Assembly: GCF_001949145.1 (NCBI RefSeq)
Contig: NW_019091362.1
Location: 6,721,396 to 6,785,395 of the forward strand
Direction: 5' to 3'
DNA: 64,000 bases
Origin: Acanthaster planci
Taxonomy: Eukaryota > Echinodermata > Asteroidea > Valvatida > Acanthasteridae
Below the pieces are notes generated by a model that saw only the letters and a program-made list of their open reading frames with translations, was not told the DNA's origin and did no database searches. Numbering within the stretch: position 1 is the first letter of the stretch; each line of letters begins with the position of its first letter. Positions 28,301 through 37,000 of the stretch are shown one piece after another. The position numbers and the translations under genes were made by a program.

Positions 28301-30039
28301 AGTTCTCGCACCAACTTATCGTCATTTTTCTTACTTCATCCTACCAGCAAATCATCATTGTCCCCAATGAGATCGCCATGCGCTCCATCCGAGCCGAAGC
28401 GGCCCTGGTCTACCGCATGGATGACAAGAAACTCTACTTCCGTGACACAGATAACTGGAACTGCCTCATGACGGAGGGCTCCATGAAGGTCATCACCGGA
28501 CCTCCAGGGCCTCCTGGCCCCCAGGGGGACATGGGTCCCCCAGGGCTGCAGGGACCCAAGGGGGATAAGGGGGATTATGGTGAATACAATGGTGACCAAG
28601 AGGTAAGACCATGCAAACTTAACACAGCAGCCCTCACACCGGTGATGGAATTGAGACATCTTAAGACAATTACAAGACAATCAAAGGACCAACACTAGAC
28701 CTTCAGTCTGAATTCATCATGCGCTTTCCAAGTGAACTGCAACAAAGACATTCCTTTGTCATTGTTCACTCTGTAACTTGTGACTGGTCTTGTGTCTGGT
28801 CTCATTCACAACACTGCCACATTCTATACAATCTTTACACAGGTGTAGGCAACTCAGTTACAAGTCATATCTCACTTCATCAGGGATGGACTATGACCAA
28901 GAATACCTCTGTCTTTGTCTGACTCTGAGACTGGATGACTTGTGACAGACATGACAAAGCTTGACCGCAGTGCTGTAGAGATATTAATGTAACATTTATT
29001 GCCAATAACAAATGTCAAGGACTGTACTGAATGATTGTTTTCTTTTCAAATGCTACAGATTTGTGGCAATTCTATGATTGAAGGAAGGGAGCAATGCGAT
29101 GATGGAAATGATATAGAAACAGACAGTTGCATATGTAAGTACACTATAGTCTGTTGAAGCCCGGAAAAAAATTTAGTTGATTTGGCCAAACTGAGTAATG
29201 TCAACCATATGAAATAAGACCACATTTTTGTGGGGACACAGAGAAAACGTTTTATGATAGGCCAACGGGTTCTATTTCTAAAGACAGAGAGGTTTCTGTT
29301 GTCACGTTTTCAGATTGAACTAGCACCTATACGATGCTTAGTCCAAAAAATCATAGTATCAAAAATTGAAAAGCTACGGTGTGAGACTCAAGGCTGTGTG
29401 AAAATTCGGTATATTGTTGCAATCAACATGCCATGGTGAATAACCATAGCCAAAGATAACGGTGTCCAATTGGGACACAGCCTCAGGCTGGCAAACTATG
29501 GTCTTTAGTCCAACCAACCACAGACTCAGAAAGACAGAACTCGGGTTAGTGTGACAAGCCATGGTCTCAGACTGACAAACCATTGTTGTGTTTTTTTTTT
29601 TACTTCAGACTGCCGAAGATCTTATTGTGGAGATGGCTACAGACAAGAAGGGGTTGAGGAATGTGACACTTTTAACTTTAATGGGAAAACATGTGATAAC
29701 TTCTTCTCGGAGTAAGTCTGACCTAGCTGTTAATTTGTGACATCTAAGACCACTACCTCAAGTAAAACTAGCCATTCAATCTCATATCCAGTATACTAAC
29801 CCAAGAACCAGACTTCCATTGAAGACCTTCACAAAATACTTACTGATAGTGCTTTATAATTTTTCTTTTAAATGTTCCAAAATGCTGTAACCAAATTTGT
29901 AAATTTAGTATTCGTTGTTTGACTTTCTAAACACAGGTATGAGACAATGGGTGCATTACGATGCACGGACCGATGTCGTATTGACACTGGGGACTGTAAG
30001 GTCATTCGCCGACGAAAACGCCAGCTGCCTCCCGATTAG
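19264..30039 (+). CDS. COLQ-like: COLQ-like collagen-tail protein with N-terminal VWC domain (14 coding exons)
   Basis: Coding exons: 19264-19354, 20281-20369, 20726-20819, 21022-21347, 22144-22287, 23366-23437, 25811-25882, 26472-26552, 26747-26843, 27078-27217, 28348-28602, 29059-29134, 29609-29711, 29937-30039. All junctions are GT-AG and in phase, giving 580 residues (human COLQ is about 455). Order: signal peptide 1-24; VWC domain 33-91 with ten cysteines; proline-rich PRAD-like arm 129-143 and a second at 181-194; Cys225; uninterrupted Gly-X-Y helix 228-395 (56 triplets); a COLQ-type segment 403-442 (IIIVPNE then LYFRDTDNW); a second 10-triplet helix 453-482; cysteine-rich end 488-567 with [16 protein letters not shown] and [14 protein letters not shown]. 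In vertebrates COLQ trimers bind acetylcholinesterase through the PRAD and attach it to basal lamina through heparan sulfate and MuSK. The C-terminal match makes COLQ kinship near certain; the VWC domain recalls fibrillar procollagen N-propeptides. Enzyme anchoring is inferred. An undetected exon in the 2.4-kb intron after 23437 is possible. Confidence 0.9.
20281..20369 (+). CDS. COLQ-like coding exon 2: first half of VWC domain
   Basis: Residues 31-60. Shows the VWC opening: a first cysteine in YCEYQG, then DPCVRCRC with the CxxCxC spacing of the family. Donor phase 0. Confidence 0.88.
20726..20819 (+). CDS. COLQ-like coding exon 3: second half of VWC domain
   Basis: Residues 61-91. Contains LQC, KIC, LHC and the closing GRCCPKC motif, completing ten cysteines. 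Splitting the VWC over two exons with a phase-0 junction keeps all cysteine spacings normal. Confidence 0.88.
21022..21347 (+). CDS. COLQ-like coding exon 4: proline-rich attachment region
   Basis: Residues 92-200, no cysteine. [17 protein letters not shown] at 127-143 resembles the COLQ/PRiMA proline-rich attachment domain that four acetylcholinesterase T-tails wrap around. A second run, [11 protein letters not shown], follows a Thr/Val linker with one N-glycosylation sequon (NNT, 149-151). Confidence 0.85.
22144..22287 (+). CDS. COLQ-like coding exon 5: Lys/Pro linker, Cys225, helix start
   Basis: A Pro/Lys-rich stretch leads to WKRWCAKG and then Gly-X-Y repeats [13 protein letters not shown]. 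Human COLQ also has a cysteine just before its helix (inter-chain disulfide), matching Cys225. The acceptor is TTGGAG, weaker than the others. Confidence 0.82.
23366..23437 (+). CDS. COLQ-like coding exon 6: collagen, 8 triplets
   Basis: Exactly 72 nt, phase 0 on both sides, eight perfect Gly-X-Y triplets starting [10 protein letters not shown]. Acceptor TTCTAG, donor GTAAGC. Confidence 0.9.
25811..25882 (+). CDS. COLQ-like coding exon 7: collagen, 8 triplets
   Basis: Another 72-nt, phase 0-0 exon with eight triplets ([13 protein letters not shown] onward). Two KGE/KGD-type charged triplets favour trimer register. Confidence 0.9.
26472..26552 (+). CDS. COLQ-like coding exon 8: collagen with basic cluster
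   Basis: Nine triplets (81 nt). The end, [15 protein letters not shown], is strongly basic and lies at the place of the second heparan-sulfate-binding cluster of vertebrate COLQ (KRGKQGQKGDSG). Confidence 0.9.
26747..26843 (+). CDS. COLQ-like coding exon 9: collagen
   Basis: Begins [13 protein letters not shown] and ends GPPGI plus one base of the next codon. Directly continues the basic cluster of the preceding exon. Confidence 0.9.
26896..27048. repeat. degenerate tandem repeat in COLQ-like intron
   Basis: About eight diverged copies of a TTGACTTGTG-like unit of roughly 16-20 bases. A similar but weaker word set recurs at 42.26-42.31 kb. Confidence 0.45.
27078..27217 (+). CDS. COLQ-like coding exon 10: end of main helix
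   Basis: Thirteen triplets ([10 protein letters not shown] to GEKGDP), then ENRVMEG where Gly-X-Y stops at residue 395. Donor phase 0. Confidence 0.9.
28348..28602 (+). CDS. COLQ-like coding exon 11: globular segment plus second helix
   Basis: [20 protein letters not shown] and [14 protein letters not shown] align with the human COLQ stretch after its helix (VIFVVNN, then SLYFKDSLGW). The beta-rich pattern also recalls collagen XV/XVIII trimerisation domains. Ten more Gly-X-Y triplets follow (453-482), ending [11 protein letters not shown]. Confidence 0.92.
29059..29134 (+). CDS. COLQ-like coding exon 12: cysteine-rich repeat 1
   Basis: Encodes [17 protein letters not shown] and then SC; the pattern CG(D/N)xxxExGExCDDGN is shared with human COLQ (CGDGLLQPGEECDDGN). 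Donor phase 1. Confidence 0.92.
29609..29711 (+). CDS. COLQ-like coding exon 13: cysteine-rich repeat 2
   Basis: [16 protein letters not shown] is nearly the human COLQ sequence AYCGDGHRHEGVEDCD. In human COLQ this C-terminal region binds MuSK and is needed for synaptic placement. Confidence 0.93.
29937..30039 (+). CDS. COLQ-like coding exon 14: C terminus and stop
   Basis: [17 protein letters not shown] corresponds to the human ending GDLQCTQYCYIDSTPC. It is followed by a basic tail [10 protein letters not shown] not present in human COLQ, then TAG at 30037-30039. Confidence 0.92.
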
Positions 30040-31435
30040 ACTTGTAACAAAACACAAACAGAAAACAATGACTTACAAAAAATGGTTTATCTGAGACCAG
30101 TGGAAATCTGTTGTCAATGCTGTTTTGTTGAGGACCATGTGAACATGACTGAGGATGTCTCTTGAATGGACAATTTTCCAACATGAAGCTTTCCAGGACC
30201 ATGGAGTTTGTATAAGATATTCACAGCCACAGCACCAGTGAGCCATTTCGGTGTCTGAAAGCACATGGTCAAAATGAAGTGTGTTGTGAGTCACTGTGGA
30301 TCATCAGTATGCATGCACAAGATTGGCATTATCAGCACGATCCAATGCTAGTGCTGAAGCTGGTGTGATGTCAGGTATTATATCCTAAATGGAAATGCCT
30401 TGTTGAATTTTTGACTCGGCTGATAAGATGCACACAAGGGCTAACATTTAACATGCACTTCAGAGTGGAAGATCCAACAAGGTACATTTGCAGAGACCTG
30501 CATGGTAACTTCCCAAGTCTCTTAACTTCTGGCAACTTTCTTGCCAGCAGCCGGATCTCACTGCAGATTGAAACTACTCATCACCAAATCAAATTTAGAA
30601 GAGTTGAATTGACTGGAAGGAAGTATCACTTCCGAGCCACTCTGTCAACAATTGTCAACAATTTAAACAGTGTTGGAAAAATTAGTCAATGGAGATATGA
30701 AATATTGTTTAGCAGAGACTGAGTGATATCAGTGCACACCTTGTCACTCTATGGGAGAACCTACTCCAAGCAGATGACTTATGAGGAGTCCTGTGGCAGT
30801 ATCCATTACGGAGCGTTGTCCAACTTTCTGCTTCATCAAAGAAAATCTGCGAGTCTTGAGGATGCTGCAGAAGGGAGGATTGCCTAATCAGAAACCAGGG
30901 AATGACAATGCTGTTGGATCTACAAAACTGAACTGGAATTGAAAACCTGTTATTTCGGAATCTACGACAACCATCGTCTTCACTCGTACGAGCGGTCACA
31001 TTCACTTTGTTTTTAAAGGCTAATGAACTTCTTCTTTGGATGAAGCGCCTACTCTAAGAAGCAAAGTGAGGCATTTGCCCTTGTCAGGTCAAGTCCCTTT
31101 TTAGGTAGCTTTGCAGGAACTCCATGTTTGGTAAAGTATAATACGCTTTCAAGCAAGTGGATTGGATAATCTCTCGTGCTAACATGAATATAAGGGCTCC
31201 ATATATTCTTCTGCATATGTTCAGAGTGTACCAATTGTGTATAAAACTGACATAACGGTGTTGTTTTCTTTGATTTTTTTGTTTTCTCACAAGTTTTCAC
31301 CAGAGGTATTTGACTGCATCAGCATGGTAGCCTTGTGCCACTTTTTTTCTGTGTATGATATAACCATTTCCAAATTAATATTTATATGATGTTTGTACGG
31401 ACAGTATTATCTTTTTGTGATAAATGTCAATACTT

Positions 31436-31441
31436 AATAAA
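31436..31441 (+). terminator. candidate polyadenylation signal of COLQ-like gene
   Basis: First AATAAA after the COLQ-like stop codon, giving a 3' UTR of about 1.4 kb. Chosen by position and motif only. Confidence 0.4.
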
Positions 31442-33552
31442 GACAGCTTTGGAATTCAAAGATCTCTGAGCTCTTGTAGGAGCCATAAAACTCAGATACT
31501 CCATTTTAAATATGAATAGGTAGAGGAATGTGTAAAATTGATATTTATGTATTATGTGGCTTTGATGGTGCTTTTATACATCTAATTTACACAATACAAA
31601 TGTAAATATGTTGAAAACTGTACATGGCAAATAACTGAACTGTTATATTGTGCAGAGTTAAACCATACAAACTGCAGGTTCCCAAAAAAATATTTTAAGC
31701 TTAGTTTTTGAATTTTCTCTTTTAAGAGTTAAGTTTTGGGTATTCTTTGGCTTTTTACTTTTCTAAAACCACTGCTGTGGTCAAGATTTAATGCTTTCTT
31801 AAAGGATATTTTAGGAATAAACTTTCAGATGCCTACCGTAAAAACAGCCCATTTTAATGTATTTCACTATTAGACAATTTTGCAGTAATGTTACATGTAC
31901 TTATGGATGGAATTCAATATCACTGTACTGGAAAGAGATTCAAGACCGGCTTACTAGGTGTGATCAAGACCTTTGTATCTTTGGCATGTAGCCTCTATTT
32001 CAGCTTCAGGACCTTGCAATAATAAAGAAACACGGGGGGGGGGGAAGATGGTTTGACTAAGAGAAGGTAATGGCCTGACCAATAACATTTCAGACTGTTC
32101 ATGCTGCCCTGGATTAAACCCCACATTTTTTCTATTCACAAAAATCCGTGACTAGCCATATGCTGTTGAAATACTTTTCCAAATCAATGCATTTATTTTT
32201 AGTCGTACAAGGGAGCTCTCAAAACATTATGTTTCCAATAAGCATATTTAAAAGAGAAAGATTTTGCTCCCAAAGGAACTACTACATGTACAAGTATGTA
32301 CCGTAGTGGTCACTTTGCTGTCAAATAGTACGATCAATAAGCCCATATTCCGTACAGTTGTTGACTACAGTTTCTGAATTGTTGAAAACATATTCACTTG
32401 CCCAGAGGCTTTTAACATTTAAATCATAGTTGTCACTGAAACTGCACTGCAAAAGGTGTACTGATAATTATACCAGTGCTAGATCACATCGGTTCCAGGA
32501 TCACCCCTATCTTACTGAATTTGGTTGCAGGTTATTATCAGATTTTTGAAAAAGAAAAAACAAACTTCACATAAATACTCTTTGAAAGTACAATATCGGT
32601 TTGCAAAGTATATCTATGACTAATGTGAAAAATAATTTTGTACGTGTATATGATACTAGTGCATAGATATTCTTTTTAACGTGTATTAAATATTTGTTAA
32701 ATATTACAAGGCATGATTCTGTTGGTATTCTGTCACTCCGGTTGCAGCATACTATCTGTGTCACATACAACCTTAGAGCAAGGTTGTTTTTGTACGGAGA
32801 AAGAATAATTCCAGGTAGCACATGTTGCTCTGCTTAGCAATAAAAACAAATTTGGAAGAAGGCTGCTGTACTTCTGATAATGTGGAAGGTTACTCTTCAA
32901 TCTGCTCTTTTACTTCAGCTTCGTGTCACATCAGCATTATTGTCATGACAGCATTTGTGATACCGTGTACTAAGTAAATGTTCCGATTTATGTGGAGTGT
33001 GCCTCCAGCAGGGCAGTTCAGCATTACTTGCGAAGCATTTTTAAAGTTTCATTCTGGCCTCTCATGGCCAAACAAGGTGTACATGTTGTGTTGCAGTTGT
33101 TGCATTAGATTTTCTGGTTAGTTGCGGTGCACGGTCATGTGCTGAGTAGCTCTAATCCAAAGAGCTGGTTCTTATCAATAATTGAACAAAGTGTCATTTT
33201 CTTAATCCTTTGGGTAGATCACTTTAACTTTTTTTTATTAGGTAAGCTTAACTACTGCTGCTTTTCATTTTTTTAAAGGACTTGTAAAAAATGTGCATAT
33301 TTATTGACACACAGCACAGCAATGTTGTTTATGTAAATTATTTAATTCTTAACAGGTTTTGTAAGCTCACTTTACCAGTATTTATGGAAAATAAAGATCC
33401 TACATAAAACCTAAATTTTGTTAACAGATATGTGAATATCCAATGTTACCATATAAACTGTAAGCGACTAAATGAAGACAATAGAATTTATAGATCATTT
33501 AAACACTAAGGATACGGTTCACGTTTCAGTCAACTTTTCATTTCAACTGAGC

Positions 33553-33628
33553 AAAAAGCGACCCCAGGATTCGAACCAATAACCTCTGAAATGTAATGCG
33601 ACTGCTCAACCAACTGAGCTGTCCAGCC
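33553..33628 (-). pseudogene. tRNA-derived pseudogene or SINE head
   Basis: On the minus strand: an A-box region CAGCTCAGTTGGTTGAGCA, a B box GGTTCGAATCC, about 71 nt in total, then a T5 polymerase III terminator (33553-33557). The D-arm pairs, but the acceptor, anticodon and T stems do not, so it is not a working tRNA. Confidence 0.55.
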
Positions 33629-33885
33629 TTCACCTGGCAGCCTTTTGATTGGTCAGTTCCTTTGTCCTTGGGCACCAATCAGAGACTGAAACCCATACGT
33701 CTTGAGTTAGCGGGGTCCAGTTCACAATGGTGGTTATAACACAGTTCAGTGCTGCACACACGGTAAGGCTGCCATCACTGAGTTTCAGGTAATGCCAGAT
33801 GATGATCATATACGACTCTGCAAGTTCGACTTTACAGTAATATTGCACTTTTCCTACCAGACTATTCACTGAAAGTGCAGTACCT

Positions 33886-34029
33886 TTACGAGACTGCATC
33901 AAGAAGTACTTCCATTACCAAAGGTACTATGCACTGTTGGCCTTCTCCACACTTGATCTCAAAAGTCAGGAGGTCAGTGTCTTGACAGAGGTTGACTTCT
34001 ATAAGGTAAAGCTGACCACTGGTAGCCTC
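33886..34029 (-). CDS. AP4B1 coding exon 17: C terminus and stop
   Basis: [20 protein letters not shown] onward, ending LLDAVS with TAA at 33888-33886. Matches the human end CLFLTELLLEPGN. Confidence 0.9.
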   Translation of the reverse strand, partial: EATSGQLYLIEVNLCQDTDLLTFEIKCGEGQQCIVPLVMEVLLDAVS

Positions 34030-37000
34030 CTACAATAAAACATGAAGAGAAGTGAATAAGACTTCTGCAAGTATACAGGTAACATGGGTGCACAGATTTG
34101 TGGTATCAATAGACGACTGGCAGGTAGGTGTGGCAAAGCACAAATTCAAAGAACATACTAACAGGTGACTGGAAAACACAAGAAAAATATCTTTTCAATT
34201 GCTACATATAGCTGAGCTAACTGATTTGCATGAGAATGTTTTGCAGGAAGGACAGCAGTGCACTGAAGCGGGAAAGTGTTGAAGCAAGCACTGACCTCAT
34301 TCAGCACGCAAGACGATGGAGGTGCAAAGTTGGAATCTGGCAAGTATTGGTCAAGTGGGAGGACAGAGAAATTGAGGAATGGATGTATGTACTCAGGTAT
34401 CCAAGACTCTGTCTAGTCCACCAACTCCAAAGTAGCGGAAAGGAATGGATTTCTTGACCGGTATCAGACACTGTGGTACTGTTGGGATGGAGGGTTCTAT
34501 GGGGATCATGCTTATCACCTAGTGAGGCTTGTAAGCACCTGCCTCGTCTCATTCGTTTTTCTTGCAGGTTATGCAATAGATTAGGGATTGCGGAACTCAA
34601 AATACTTTATTCACGGTCCAGTGCGTGAATTAGGGAATAACGAAAGATTATAGGACATTGCAAATTTTGACAGCTTCTAAGAACTAGCCTACTTTGGAGT
34701 GACAGCATCATAGACTACATTGACACTGATAACATCTTGACTACAGCTTAAAGCTTGGAGACTTTTTTCACAATTGTGAAGTACGTCTGGTTAACCAACT
34801 GTTCACGTTCATGTTGGCCCCTTAATGAACTCTGACCTCCTACCTGTGCATACAGGAATGCCCTCCAGGGATCGGAGTCTTCCGGGGTCGTTGCCATGAT
34901 TTTGCAGCCCAGCGCTTCCAGGCGAGTGTGGATATCTGTCGGTGATATTGACTCCAAGAGCGGTAGTTCTCGGGCTTCACTAAAAACGGATCAAGAACAG
35001 CAAAAGCACATGAAGTACATTTTGCCCAGGTATTAAAAAATGACAGAACAATATTCAAACTCTACAAATTTGCAATGTATGAGTTCCATGCTGAAATGAA
35101 TGTTCTTATAGCATAATTTAAGTTGGCATTATTGTAAAACGATTACCTGCTCTGCCATGTTGTCCACTTCCCTTCAAATTCCCCAGGTGACAAGCTGACG
35201 GCTGGAATGAACTTGACTTCAGGTACGACTTCAGAGGTCACGTCTGGCGAGACCTCAGTTGTGACCCCATCCAGGTCCAGCAGTTGGCCTGTCTCAGGCA
35301 CCGATGCTGTACTCTCTTCGGTAGGTTTGGGTGCAGCGATCGATGCTTCTGATTCCGAGTAATCGTCAGCTTCTCCATCGAGTTTCAATTGCTGAATTTC
35401 TTGCCATTTGTCTGCACCTGCAGGAATAAAAAAAATTCTTCAAATCCAGGCAACAAAATAATTTACCGATAATGTCATTCAACTTTCTGATTTGCGTTTA
35501 CTGCTGCCATAGTTGTCTTGCGTCATCAAAGCAAGTTGACCGTCAAAGTCTCAATGAGTGTTCATTCTAACAGAACCAATGAAGCTGACATCCGAATAGT
35601 CGTACTTATGAAATTTATTCTTGCAATTTTACTTTTATTTATCTTTGAGTCTCAGGGCAGTCCACTGGTATGCTTCTTACCAAAAAGTAAAGACATGGAG
35701 TTGAAATGCTTGAGATCTGACAGCACCGAGACTGCTGCCTGGAAAGCAGAAGGTACTGGAAGCTGTGGTTGAGATGTGCAGATGATGTCTTTGGCCTAAA
35801 AGAAAGAAGACAAGTTTGCTCATCGATGTACATTCGAGATTCTGGACACAGTTTGTATATTCTGGTAAATTCGTCACATCTTGATGCACCAACAAACAGG
35901 CAAAGTGACAACAAGACAGGAAATGATTGCTTTCAAGGTAGCAATTACAATTCACTAATAAAGTTGGTAGTAATATTTTTGTGTTCCAGTAACTGTGGAG
36001 TTCAAGGGCTTTGAGAAATCGACAACGGTATGATGTCATTTGTCTTTCTGGATTCAGCTAAGTGATCAGTAAACAAAAGCAAATTTAACTTCACACTTGT
36101 GGAGTCACTACCTTCTGTACATCTTTGCTCAGGAGTCTGTAGTAGGTTTGTGCTTTCTCTTGGAGATCAGGATCCTCACTTGCTTCTGAGGAAATTTTAA
36201 ATAAAATGGTTACCATGATGATAAAACAGAAAGTTTTCTTTTCATAATCTTAACGTCAAGAACTCATAATGTGAACCAATGAAATTCTTAGATATTTCTG
36301 AACAAAATAATACCAATGGGGAATGACATGGCACTACCAATAAAGGTCAAAGTGTATTACACTGTTATCACTGTCCCTCAGTAGGCCCATAACACTCTTC
36401 CGAGATCACCTCATTTCCATGCTCTGCCCAGTCGGTCGGGCACTTTTTCACAAGTGAAATTTTGTGCAAATTACAAGAGCCTTTGTTGTTTGTTTCTTAC
36501 CGATGCAGTGTTCCAGGACTTTACCCAGCATGTCTTGGCACTCGGCTGGCCTAGCAAAGAAGAGCTTGGTGGTGGCCGTGAGGAGGCTGAGTTTGACCAG
36601 CGTGCTGGGTTCTTCCTCCAGGGAGTCGATCATGCTCTCCAGAAGATATGGAGCATCAGAGAGGTTCTATGATAAAAAAAATGTTGGCCAACTCAAACAT
36701 AAAAAGTGGTTGAAATATTGGGTTTTACTCTGATAAGTCCATCCAGACCTTACAGATTTGTTGGTTGTCACTTGTGGCATGTACTGACTATAATTTATCA
36801 AACTGCCACTTTATCCAAATTTTCATTCGAATGTCAACAAATTGATCTATTCCATTCCACTATTTGATAACTGTGAGTTTGCTATTATTTTCTGGAAGCC
36901 AGTCAGTTGTTAATATTAAGCCAGATGTTGAGAATGCTTATCTCATGCAGTGTGCTCACCTATTGCTACCTCTTTATAAATTGTGAACTGTAGATGGCAC

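Larger units (their letters stand above)
30040..33885. other. COLQ-like 3' UTR and convergent intergenic region
   Basis: The plus-strand COLQ-like gene and the minus-strand AP4B1 gene end here, 3.8 kb apart. I see no third gene. Low CpG, AT-rich, several AATAAA words in both orientations, so the AP4B1 3' end cannot be fixed. Confidence 0.6.

Noticed and set aside
28216-28698. 160-codon open frame as a single-exon gene
   Set aside because: The core is COLQ-like exon 11 with clear acceptor and donor; flanks are intron.
33558-33628. Functional tRNA gene
   Set aside because: Acceptor, anticodon and T stems do not pair; only the D arm and promoter boxes survive.
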